Below, in pieces: positions 29,526 through 40,488 of a stretch of 64,000 nucleotides of DNA. The first letter of the stretch is position 1; every line of letters starts with the position of its first letter. Below the pieces are notes generated by a model. The model made no database searches. It was not told the DNA's origin and worked only from the letters and a program-made list of their open reading frames with translations. A program made the translations under genes and the position numbers. The DNA is from Polytrichum commune (lineage: Eukaryota; Streptophyta; Polytrichopsida; Polytrichales; Polytrichaceae), in NCBI GenBank assembly GCA_950295325.1, contig OX485803.1, forward strand, positions 5,394,001-5,458,000, given 5' to 3'.

Positions 29526-30333
29526 GACCTCAAATGGTTGGGTTTTTAATCAATTTTTTAAAAAAAACTATGAAAAACCCAACTGTAAAAAACCGCGTGG
29601 TGCCAACCTTGATGCATGCCCACCCCCATCCGTGTCACTGGGGTGCTCCATGGCCCCAAGCGCATACCTAATATGGGCCATGGGAGTGCCCCCGGCCCAT
29701 TAATGGCCCACAAGCCTCGCAAGTAGCCACCCCCTACCAGGCTGTGGGCAAGGTAGGGCATGGCCTGGCTAGGGCTTGGGTCCACAGAGGAGGGGGGAGG
29801 CATGCTCTAGGCCAGTGCCTGGGAAGTTTTTGGGGAGGGTCAGTCAAGATTGATTTGGGCGAACCAACCCATACACTCGTTCCTTGTTGAATGCCTAAAC
29901 CCTTGCCTAGTAATCGACCTCAAGAAAAACTATGAATAAGATTAAAAAAAATGCTAAAATCATTTATGGACTGTTAGATTTTGCAACCAACAAGATCTAA
30001 TGGTTCAATTATTAAAATTTTCTAAGGATACGGTTGCTGGTAACAATCAATAAAAAAAGAAGCTCAACCATAATGATTATTTTAATTTAAAAAAATCAGG
30101 GGTGGTTTAAACCTAAGGCCTTAACTTGGACCCCATGGGAACTCTGAGGTAATGCCACCTAGAACTTGAATAATACTCGGATGGGTGACCTTCCTAACAA
30201 TTGCTTTCTAATGGACCCTACCATCGATGATGGGGAATGCTATCATGTGAATAGTAAGCGTGAAGATCATTTTCCTAAAGAAAAAGCATGTTCAAACTTA
30301 CTTGGTTGACCATGCTTGACTCCAACCTTCCTA

Positions 30334-30824
30334 AGGGCCACTTCACACACGAGCCAAAGGCCGTGACCATGAAATTGTGAGAGCCCAAAAGAAAGTGTCC
30401 AAAGGCCATCCCAATACACCTCCAAAATCATGTAGTGTGGTCACAGATCTTCAAGTGTAGTGTCAAGCCATATGTGACCGGACCCTCAACCAAATGCTAT
30501 TTCAATGAAGTTCTATTCGTGCGGGTCCTCACACATGATAAAATCAATGGTTGTGAGCATTCAGAGTGCCGTGGTCTCCCAATTTTGTGTTAGACCTACC
30601 TCCAAGAGATGGTTTTTGAAAATAGTCCAAGTGACCTTGAAACATGATACATTCGATGCCATGTAGGAATCCATGTAGACTTTACATCCATCTTGCATTC
30701 ACATACTCCATCGGTCCCTCAAGCGTGCTGTGAAGCGAACTTGGAGCGGCTCCGCCTTTTCCACCAATGAGAGTGCTTGAAGTGCAATGGTCACGGGCTC
30801 TCAGTCTCGTGTGTGAAGTGGCCC
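30334..30824. mobile_element. MITE-like element, about 491 bp
   Basis: The left AGGGCCACTTCACACACGAG (from 30334) is the exact reverse complement of the right CTCGTGTGTGAAGTGGCCCT (to 30824). The inverted match continues weakly inward: GGCCGTGACCAT against ATGGTCACGGGC. The interior has no ORF of interest. Target duplication is unclear. A truncated copy of its right part is at 28627-28725. Confidence 0.65.
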
Positions 30825-30948
30825 TAGGTGCACCCGGCCCGGGTCCTCATCTTCACTGCCCCTTCTTGTTGTTGCTTGCTCGTTGTCGTCTTGTCCACAC
30901 TCCTGACTCACCTTTGCCTCCATTGTGACATGGCTGTTGCCTTCACCC

Positions 30949-31085
30949 TACATTGGAGCATCCTAGGGTTAGGGTTCATGCCAGGATGTACCCAATGTGA
31001 AGATTATCAACATACACACTAATCTACATCGGAGCATGCCATGTAAGGGATGTACCCAGTATGAAGATTTTGGTCATACACACTT
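30949..31085. repeat. Tandem duplication of about 75 bp
   Basis: GGATGTACCCA..TGAAGAT followed by CATACACACT occurs twice, each preceded by ACAT.GGAGCAT. The first copy contains TAGGGTTAGGGTT, which is too short to be telomeric. Confidence 0.75.
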
Positions 31086-31109
31086 GTGTACGCAAGTACT
31101 GCACATACT

Positions 31110-31298
31110 TTAGAACAGTTTGGAAAATGGAAAAAAATCTGTCTCCTTTGAATGTTGGGATTCGCCTTTTGTGACAGAACCTGATGTATCCTTCACGATT
31201 TTACTTACCCTCTCAAGCTTATCTACTCCAACAACACAAGGTTGCAATTCAATGTCAATGGACGAGAAAGCCTTTGCAATTTCAGTTGTGCTGCCCAC
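31110..31298 (-). other. Gene-like 62-codon open frame with splice donor, unrecognised
   Basis: The minus-strand frame opens with VGSTTEIAKAFSSIDIELQP, runs on to DKLER, and is then followed directly by GGTAAGT, a consensus plant splice donor; it stays open to 31110. A possible acceptor (TTCAAG) precedes it. Composition and codon use look protein-coding, but I do not recognise a family. It might be one exon of an otherwise unseen gene or a captured fragment. Neighbouring exons were not found. Confidence 0.25.
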
Positions 31299-31405
31299 TT
31301 GAACTTACGTAAAAATTTCCCATTCTGGCCCTCTTTAGTTGTTTCACACTTTAAGATTTTAAAGCACAGTTATTTCTTCTCCTCTTTGCAGGGAATTGCA
31401 TATTA

Positions 31406-31934
31406 AGGGCGGGTTTAGACTTGGAGTCAGGGCTCAAAAATGGGCTGGGGTGCAAGAAATCCACTCCTCTCATTGGTAGAGAGGTTGGGACTCGCCTCTT
31501 CAAGTTTACATCATGAGTTGGGGCCAATTAACAAATAAATTATTGTATTCATCATGACAATGGCCTCAAGCCTTGGAAATGAGAGCTCCCAACCTTGTGG
31601 ACTCTTTCCCTCTAGTTGAGGCCATTATCAGAGCTTTTATTTGCTTGTAGTAGTTTATTCTTTGAGCATTGAATAGGAGGGGAGAAATTCTAAATTTATT
31701 ATACTTTAATCATTATCCATAGAATAGTTCATGAGTACGTTGGTACGTGGATAAGCCTCTCATAATTGCAGCCTCCAAATGGCCCCAACCCCACGTAAAT
31801 AGGTTTACACATGAAAGCAATGAATGGAGTTAGGTTACTTTCTTATTAGTGGCCTTGGGGGCCCATTTGCATGCCACATGGGGCATATTGGCCTTCGTTC
31901 CCAATGGCCTTGGCCCCAAGTCTAAACATGCCCT
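31406..31934. mobile_element. Inverted-repeat DNA element, 529 bp, TA-flanked
   Basis: The left end AGGGCGGGTTTAGACTTGG and the right end CCAAGTCTAAACATGCCCT are inverted matches with two mismatches, bordered by TA on each side (31404-31405 and 31935-31936). Its ends resemble those of the 20519-21652 element (GGGCGGTTTACAC), so the two may be distant relatives. There is no transposase. Confidence 0.7.
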
Positions 31935-31936
31935 TA

Positions 31937-33469
31937 GTCTCTTGCATTTGGAACTAGCTCACTAAGAATCACAACATTCATCAATAACATGCCCTCGACA
32001 TTGAATTTTGTGGAAAACATCTTAGGACAATTGATCTCACACATATATATCGGTGCAACACCCTCTCCATTTGTGGTTGGTGGAGACCGCCCGAAAAATC
32101 TAGGATTCAATGCAAGATTTGATATGCCATTCCCACATGTCTTGTTGTTTGTCATGCCAAAATTGTATACGTTCATTCTCAATAACATGTCATGTCCGTG
32201 CATATATCCATTTGGGTGTACTTGCACCATGTGTCCATTGGAGGATGTACTTAATCATTGGACATGGCTTTCCAATTTGTGGCTAATGAGGTATTCAAAA
32301 CCCCTATTACAAAGAAGTATGTAATGGCTACAAGTAAATAGTTCCTAGCTGGTAACATCCCCAAGTCTCCACTCCTTGGAGAAAATAACCATCTTCGTGG
32401 CGTTTCCTTGGAGGTTGTCATGGAAAAAATTTATGCTTTGGCCTCCCTTAATTGTAGACACTTCGTGGTGGATTCTAAGTCTTTCATGGATAGTAAGATG
32501 AATTCTATGGATAGTATAATGGCCCTTAAAGACCATTATGGGTTCAAGTATGTGCATAAGGGTGTAAGCATGGTAAAGTGAACCCAAAATATGCTTTTAT
32601 ACTAAAACCACAATGTTTTTGGTCAAACGCTTCAAGTAGTAGCAAAATGTTGTTCAAACTGGATTTTTATTCATGATGCCCTCTATTGTTGTGTTAAATA
32701 CTCAAATATAGAATGTCAAGACGAGATCTCTAAAACATAGCATCAAAAGTAATGCTCAAAATAAAATGGCTAAATATAGTTTTGTATGTAAATTTCATGA
32801 CCTTAAAATTTCTAACTTGGATTTTTTTTCACTCTTTAACTCCATTTTAAACTTGAGGTCTTCATATTTTAAACAAATTTTAGACAATTACTTGTTCAAT
32901 ATTACCTACTTGCACACCACTTGCATCATCTTCTAAAATGAGTATTTTTTAAAAGTGTTTTTGTCCACATAAATCACTTGACTTTGAGAGTCAAGATGTT
33001 TTTAAATGTTTATGATGAATTTTCTTCACAAAATTTGATGTTAGTATATAATTTTGAATCAAGAGTTGTCCACTTTATTGTGCTTGCACCTTTTAATACA
33101 TGATTACTCAAATCAATATACAAGGAACCAATGGGGATGGGTGTGAGTCATTTTATGTAGGGTATTATTTAAATCAAAATTTTAAGAAAGCGTTATGGGT
33201 GCTAAGCTTAAACACTTAATTTATGATTTATTTTAGCTTTACAACCCGTAAATTTTGGTTGCCATTTGTGGCATGTGTGACCGCAAAAACTCAAAATCTT
33301 TGGCCAACATCATTTCAAGCTTGGAATGGTGGATTGAAATGGTGGTCCCACCAAGTGGGAGGGTCCCTTGCTCATTCACCCCACCACGTGGCTATCATAC
33401 TTTGATAGCAATTTTTTGGATTCTTTTTGGCTGAATTGGAAATGTAGTGTAAAAAAGGGATTGAAGAAC
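31937..33469. other. Intergenic, no gene recognised
   Basis: Overlapping frames of 98 codons (minus, 32230-31934) and 111 codons (plus, 31989-32324) mirror each other; neither has a recognisable domain. The remainder is AT-rich with frequent stops. Confidence 0.4.
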
Positions 33470-33471
33470 TA

Positions 33472-35054
33472 TAGTGACGAACGAAACTGAGCACTTTGTT
33501 GAAGAAGCCAACTTTGACAAGCCATTACAGACAATGTAGACATTCTTTTGCAAAGCTAAAAAGTGAGTTAAAAAAACAAATAGAGGTATGTATATGTATG
33601 CAGAGTTATACATCATATTGAAAACTAGATAATCTTCTACAATTTACAATCACCAACCATATACAAGTACTCATTATTGTTCAATCTACTTCTTTGAACT
33701 TCAATAATTTGTCCAATAGCCTCTAGCAACCATTACAACAACAATCCTTCGCGGCATACTCTCATATAGTGCCATACAATCCTCTTCACTAAAATTAGAA
33801 GAAACAATGCACACACGCTCCCACAATTCTTCAACTCCTCGTGGAGTTGTAGAAATTCATTCAAATGTCGTTTGAGAAGAGCTCAAAAATGCTCCATGAG
33901 ATTCAAATCTGGTGATTGAGCAGGCCACTAGAGAAGTTGGAATGGCTGCAATTTCTACCATTCTTGCACCTTCTTACTTATGTGTGTTGGATCATTATCA
34001 TGTTGAAATACAAGATTGTTTGGAACCAAATTGTAATGCCTGATTATAAACCACAAAAAGTATCCCAAAATAAATTTGTACACGTGTTGTTCTATTATAC
34101 CTTCAACTCTATGCCAAACTTTAGGTCCAAAAGCTGTCATACAACCCCAAATCATGATATGTCCACCATCACGTTTCACTGTTTGTTGGACATATTGCGG
34201 TTGTACATGCTCTCCATTTGTTATCCAACACGAGGACCTACCATCAAAATTAAACTTGTTTATCTTCGTCTCATCATTAAAAATAACGCGTTTCTAATCA
34301 TGAACGGTCCAATTTGCATACCTGCGAGCAAACCTCACATGTGCCTGAACATGTCTTCTTGTCAACAACGGTTTCTTCTGTTGCACATGTGCAGCAAAAC
34401 CTTCCCATCGCAAAGCATGTCTCACAGTTACATCGGGCACATTTTTACCTGATTCATTTCGAATCTCTGCTGCCACCTTTGATGCAACTCCCAAACCCCC
34501 TTCCGTAAGCAAAGTGACACATCACCGCCTCTCTCTTGCAGTAAGGTGTCTTGGGCGCCTTCCTTTTTGCTTCTCAAGCTCCCCCGTGATCTCCTTTCTA
34601 AGCTACCCAAGACTCACTCATCCCAATTGCATCCGGAATTTTTCATGTTGAATTGCCATTCCGAAGTTGCTCCAATGATTGGAGCTTTTGTGATGCAGAT
34701 GAACGAGGCATGCAGAAGCAATTGCATGAATGCTCACTACTACACAATCTCCAATTGTAGAGCATCACAATGCACTAATGATCTAACAAAATTGAGCACA
34801 AAACAATATGCAAATGAAAAGTGAAGTTCAACTGGTGGCTCCAAACAAAATTGAGTCTATGAACCCTGACCGCTTTGACATGGCTATTGTCAGAAACCCT
34901 ATTATTTTTTGAAAATTTCTTTTTACACACATGAAGAATACTACTTTGTACACATAATTTGCTTAATTACTTCGATGATATCAAATTTCAATCGCCAGAG
35001 ATTGCTTGCCGAAATTGAAGTTCTCAGTTGAGTACTTAGTTTTGTTCGTCACTG
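33472..35054 (-). mobile_element. Tc1-type DNA transposon, full length 1583 bp
   Basis: Inserted at TA (33470-33471 and 35055-35056). Terminal inverted repeats of about 25 bp: TAGTGACGAACGAAACTGAG at the left, and at the right the reverse complement reads CAGTGACGAACAAAACTAAG. Length, TA target and CAGTG-like ends are classic Tc1. The transposase lies on the minus strand between them. The outer ends differ only slightly, so the copy is structurally complete but coding-dead. Confidence 0.95.
33640..34610 (-). pseudogene. Tc1 transposase (DD34E), inactivated by in-frame stops
   Basis: Cut-and-paste transposase. From the N-terminus (plus-coordinate about 34600 downward): RPRHLTARERR; an HTH with LGVASKVAAEIRNES; KKPLLTRRHVQAHVRFA; the first catalytic Asp in FNDETK; GGHIMIWGCMTAFGP; the second in FQHDNDPTH; and the third, Glu, in WPAQSPDLNLMEH. 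I count 34 residues between the second Asp and the Glu, the Tc1 DD34E signature. All of this is in one reading frame with no indel. It is broken only by about five stops: before CVTL; after NWTVHD where family members have Trp; after KVQEW; before WPAQ; and after MEHF where Trp is usual. CGA-to-TGA and TGG-to-TAG/TGA changes fit C-to-T decay. Confidence 0.92.
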
Positions 35055-35056
35055 TA

Positions 35057-37800
35057 ATTATTTAATTGTTGTGTGTTAAATTCGGACAATAATCTAGGAG
35101 ATAGAGAAAAACAAAATTGAAAGGATTAGTGTCTTATATGGGAGATTGCATCCCCAAGAAGCAGGGATATGTTTTGGAGGATAAAGGAAGAGTGAGAGAC
35201 AGTGAGTGGGAGAGGATGAGAGATTTTGTGTGAAGGACAATAGACTTTTGAGAGTTTACGAATCAAGGATTGATCCGAGATTGAAGTTGAAATTATCTTG
35301 AACCAAATCTATTTATGTAATATGATTGCTTGGGAGCGATTATGTAAACCATTGTTTGACCATGGATATAATACTAAAACTCTTAACTTCATCGCAACCA
35401 CGATTGAGTCAATTGTCTGTGGTAATATTTATACTCAAGTCAGATGTGAAACAACTATAGCTTGAGAATTTCAAACTTGTGAATGTCTAATTGTATGTGC
35501 TCATAATCTGATTACACAGATACTTAACTTAAAGAATGAAGGTCAGGCTATAATCTTATGTGGTGAATCTTATCCTTCAATGCGAGTATGCACATGGAAG
35601 TTACTCAGAACAAATTTGAGTGGATAGCCTATCCTCTGAAGAGAAGGTAAGATTAATGTATGATGCCGAGATTCTGGAAAGACTATGGTGTTGGAAAATG
35701 TTAGAAGTCAATAGTCTAGAAATAAGGGAAAACCTGAAGCGAGGAAAAGACAATAACATGGGTTGATTAAGTCTAGAAAATACCCGATTTTATGACCGAA
35801 ACTATTGACCAAGAAGAGATGGAGTATAATCCTACCATGATGGTTAAGCATTGAGAGACAGAGGGAAAAATTACAAAGAAATCCTAAGGGGTTGGTAGTG
35901 ATTAGATAATCATCATTGCCAACTGATTCAATTAGGAATGACTTCAAGTTAGGAACTCGTGAGTCCAAGTAAGCTATACTCTCCATCATAGTCGATGGCG
36001 CAATTGAAAGGCAATCAAGAGATAATAAGAACTACTAGTTTGTGAATATGACACCTCCTTGCTTTCAGTATAATATACTATGAAAAGAAGTGCATGCTAT
36101 GGACTGATCCATTATAAACATTCTTCTTGAGAGAAGAAGGAAGGTGAAAGGTCAATAGTATGAGGAGGTCATTGAAAGGTCAAGCGAGGCCATAATCGTC
36201 CAAGTGTTTTTGAGAAGCTCAAGTGTTGGGAGAGGCTATGGTCATGTAAGCCTCAACCTTAGCAAAGGTTCTTAACTTGAGACGACTATAAGCTAGTGAA
36301 TCATAGTGTTTTTAATCATTGTGATTAAGGAGTGATATGATCAACTTAAAGTAAAGACGATTTCCAGACAATAAAATAAAATTTATCTTTAATCAAGAAA
36401 GATTGACAATCCTATAAGGATGACTCAACTGCATTTTCAAGTTTTATTAAAAATGATTAATTAAGACCATATCATAACTTACACCAAAGTGCCCTTGGCT
36501 TTGGCACTAAAGCGGACATGAGATACTTTCAGCAAGACAATTGATCATGGTTGTGCCGATGCTTGTGCACCGAACTTGGTCCAATTAAAATGAACTCATT
36601 ATCAAAATATTACCTAGGAAACCAGAGAGAGTTGAGAGATTGTCACAAATGCATGTACTCACATTGGGCAATTTTAAAGTCTTAATCCCCTAAAGCACAT
36701 GATAAATATCAATTAAACCCAAAATACAGTGGAATAACCTTGTGTTTGTCCTAATAAGATTCAGATGTGACACCTAGATGATACCAAATCTCTTTTTAAG
36801 CCTTCCCTGAGTTTATTGATAACCAAAAATCTAAACTACACATACTTACCAACTGTCTACCGCCAACAATACAAGGCAATGACAATGCCACCAATATTCT
36901 CCAATAAGGTTTGTTATCCCATTACTGAGGGGTGCCCTTTCATTAAGCTACGAGAAATAAATGCAAAATGTAGGGTTCTAGGGATCATGTTGAAGGTGGA
37001 GCTTTAGATTGCTCATAGTCATAGAAATGTATTACTAGAAATAATAAGGTTGTAATAGGCCTACAAGGCTAGTCTATAGTGGGAGACAAGCTATCCCATA
37101 TTGTTTGTATCAACCAAGTTGAAAATGAGCAATAAAGGGCAAGGCAAGGGGTGGAGGAAAGCATCTCACTCCAAGCATTGTTCATATGCCTTTGCGTATG
37201 AGTTCTTGATTGTGCAATCTCATCTCTAATCCTATTGAGTTCCAATAGTTTCCAAAGTTTGCTGCACAGTAGACTAATGAGCGAGGAGATGTGTTGGAGT
37301 TATGTGGAGCGCATCTTCATGAGGAAAATTTAGAAGCACCTACATGGAAGAGGAAAATACCAAAAATTTGAACACAATTAATCTAATTATGACAAGATAA
37401 GCATGGTTTCAAAGATGAGATAATTTATGTAATTTTGTTTTGTCCTATTTCTTCATTATGATAGGTTGGCTAGGATGTCGGATATACACTAACTTTCAAT
37501 ATTGAGTCAATTAACAAAACATCAAATTTTGGGAAGCCATGTCTAAAAGAACATTGATTTTTTTTTAATAAAAATTGTATACTGGATCATATGTGCAACC
37601 AAGCTAGCTATCATCCTTCCAAATTTCAACTTGAGTATTATAGCAATAAGAGAGAAATTGCATTTTGAATGAGCTTAGGTTAATTGATTCAATGTTGGAA
37701 TTGTTTACATCATTCATCTTCAATTGCAAGAATAAGTTCTTCCTTTCACTTCTAGTTAGCAATGTGGTCTCTTAGGACATTTTCTCTTACAATTGTGAAG
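35057..37800. other. Intergenic, no gene recognised
   Basis: Moderately AT-rich with short frames only. The longest, minus 35989-35708 (93 codons), has no recognisable domain. No terminal repeats were found. Confidence 0.5.
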
Positions 37801-37807
37801 GTTTTCA

Positions 37808-38790
37808 TTGCCCATGAAAGCATTGCGAGGGGAGAAAAGGTTGAATGCTTTAGCCATGTTGCAACATGGACGTAGCACACATGCAATGTCAAAATTGTTG
37901 GGTATCTCACAATCTACATGCTCTAGGATTCATAGACAATGTGTTCCTTATGTGGAGCTTTCAAAAGGAGGGCACCCAAGAACCATCATCCCCGATGACA
38001 AATGTGTGTGAGAAGCCAACATAGTCGGTGGACTAGATGATGTTGTAGAGGTGAGGAATGCTTTGAATGAGCACTTTGGATTTGGTAGTGAACACTAACA
38101 CAATGAGGCATGCACTTCATGAAGCATGTCTTGGGTTATTAAAGGAGCATAAGAAGTCATTGCTCATGGCCAAGAATGTGCGTTGCACGTTGGACTATCC
38201 ATGATTGGTATAAGGTGATTTTTAGTGATGAGACTAAGATCAATTGATTTAAATCTTATGATCACTCATGGTGTTGGCTGAGGGGGATGGAGAATCTCAA
38301 TTACAAGCTCATCATGTGAGTCAGACAATTAAACATGAAGGTGGTGCAATTTTTGTGTGGGATTGTATGTTGTCCTATGGCATGAGTTACATGCGCAAGA
38401 TAGAGGGGAAGATGACACAAGCTCTGCCTCTTAGCATTCTTCAAGATGGGGTCATGAAGACAAATGAATGGTGTCGTTTCAACCCTTCTCGTGTCATGAT
38501 CTTAAATACACTACATAATTAGTCAAGCAGTGGTTGTCATTGTAAAATTTTGATGTACTTACTTGACCTCAGGACTCAACCACTTGACCTTAATCCAATG
38601 GAGTATGTTTGGGCACATGTGAAATGAAAATTAAATGAGTATCCAACACCATCCAAAAGAATGCTTCAATTGTGGAAGCATGTGCAAGTTTCTTTCCATT
38701 TCATCACTCTTGAGCAATGTCAAAAGTTCTATCATAGCATGCCCAATTGTATCCAAGTCGTCGAGAAGAAGTCTATGGGCAATGAAAGCA
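37808..38790 (+). pseudogene. Second Tc1-type transposase, heavily decayed
   Basis: The N-terminal HTH is clear: EKRLNALAMLQHGRSTHAMSK..LGISQSTCSRI (37829-37930). Scattered in several frames after it are EVRNALNEHFGFGS, the first catalytic Asp in FSDETKIN (about 38223), EGGAIFVWDCMLSYG, a damaged second Asp block (HDLKYTT, where the usual HDNDPKHT has lost two residues), LVKQWLS, the Glu block LDLNPMEYVWAHVK (about 38598) and a C-terminal FYHSMPNCIQVVEKK. There are multiple stops and frameshifts. Terminal repeats were not located. Its sequence is clearly different from the 33.5 kb copy, so it is a separate Tc1 lineage. Confidence 0.85.
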
Positions 38791-39490
38791 GCTTTTGGCT
38801 TCTGGTGAGGCCACGTTGCCTGTGCTTTCTCGACCGTTGGATTTGACCGATGTAACCCTCCTCCCTTGATCTCCTCCGTTCCTACCACCACTCATCCACA
38901 CTAAAGTAGGGTGGACAAATTATTGATCTATAGGTGGATGAAGGTCACAAAACTAAGTCAATGTATATAGTTCTCTTCAAATCACTTTTTCTTCATGTGT
39001 AGTTTTACAATAGACATGAGACTTTGGAAATGATGTACTAGACTATGACCATTAACTTACATAAATGAAAGTTTGTCTGTTCTTGTTTTTATTTGCCGAG
39101 CATTGTGTGTGAAAATTGATGTAATGAGTCATTGACTCTGTTTTGAGAGTTTGTGGAGGACACTTGGTAAGGGTATTTAAAGCGAAGTTAATGTGTAATT
39201 AGCTGATTAGGTGTTGGTTCCAAGACACATAATGAGTGTGTAAAGATATATTTAGAGATATTAAATAACAAATTTCTATGGTAGGAGTCGTTCAATGTAC
39301 AATGAAACCTTTTCAAAAATTTCATAGCACACTCTAGTGGGATACTTCGAAAAATCATAAAAAAATTGAATTACATCACAAAAGGATTATTACATATTTA
39401 TGTTCAGTTCCTTTACATGCTAGAAAAAAAAATCCAATTGCCAATGTACATAAATAACAAAAATTGCTCAAGATGTGCAATATTTTTTTA
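38791..39490. other. Intergenic; possible 3' end of the second Tc1
   Basis: AT-rich, with no gene recognised. The right end of the 37.8 kb Tc1 should fall here but no convincing inverted terminus was seen. Confidence 0.4.
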
Positions 39491-40037
39491 ATTAGTGTGG
39501 GATACCATTTGAAATTACGTGTTGCTATAACTTTCTACATTTTTTTATTTTTTATTTTTATATAATTTTTATCAACTAGGTTGGAACATATTCTTTGGTG
39601 TGCATATTAACTACACTAAACACTCTTATTACTATGGGCCACACTAATTTCGTAGAGCTCACACTTATTCTCATAATGAGATATAATGTGGGCCACATTA
39701 ATTTTCAACTCACGCTCAATTTCTAGTAGAAAATTAGCATGGGCCAAAATTAGTTGCTTTTCCACAAAATTAATGTGGGTGATTATTTGTTTTAATGTTG
39801 CTATTGATCTAAGGAGACCATTTTATTTTATGTTAGGTGTCGGTCGTACGTCTTCTTGAAGACTTAGGGGGAAGACCCAAGGTCTTGAACCATGGGTTGA
39901 AAATTAGTGTTGTCCACGCTAATTATGCACCCACACTAATAGAACTATGTGGTGTACGTATGCCATTTGGGTAAAAAATGATAATCTCAGTAAATTTCTA
40001 TAGCAATGCGTAACTCGAAATGGTAACCCACACTAAT
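39491..40037. mobile_element. Stowaway/mariner-like MITE, 547 bp, long terminal inverted repeats
   Basis: The left ATTAGTGTGGGATACCATTT (39491 on) and the right end, reverse complement ATTAGTGTGGGTTACCATTT, stay aligned for about 46 bp (through ATTACGTGTTGCTATA). TA lies on both sides (39489-39490 and 40038-40039). Internal GTGGGCCA and CACACTAAT motifs repeat. No coding sequence. It sits about 300 bp upstream of the hemerythrin gene's 5' UTR intron, so it could contribute to its promoter. Confidence 0.85.
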
Positions 40038-40079
40038 TAGACAAAAGAGTGTAGTCCTCTATAATAGTGTGGTAGTACC

Positions 40080-40488
40080 GAAGGAAATGGGTCGTGGGGC
40101 CACCTTGCACTAAGACTTGGATCGAGTGTGCGTGTGGCCCCACGACACAATTCCGATTTGCATGCATACAATTCATCATCAAGGCTCATGCATCCCAACA
40201 AATGGCGAGCCGTGCGTCATCGCAAGCGATTGAATCAAACAATTTCGCCACTTGGCCTGTCGGCATCGCAAAATTCATCTCCTCTCATCTCTCACTCACT
40301 CGATCGTCGCCGCGGCAGTTTAGTCGTTTCCAGTCTCCCATGTAAGTAAGCTCAGACATCCATCCTTTCTCGAACTCGAGCAGTATCTTGTTGTTGCTGT
40401 TGTACATCTTGCACCCTACTTGCAGGGCAAGTTGTGGAGTTGGATCACCTGAGTCGTTGTCAACGCTTATTTTCTTAGTTTGGCAATT
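40080..40488 (+). promoter_or_regulatory. Probable promoter/5' UTR of the hemerythrin gene with a UTR intron
   Basis: GC content rises at about 40090. A consensus donor, GTAAGT (40342), and acceptor, CTTGCAG (to 40425), would define an 84 bp intron upstream of the first good ATG at 40489. There is no clear TATA box. The assignment is inferred from position and splice signals only. Confidence 0.4.

Noticed and set aside
30970-30985. TAGGGTTAGGGTT as interstitial telomere
   Set aside because: Only two units and not the plant TTTAGGG phase; it sits in a local duplication.
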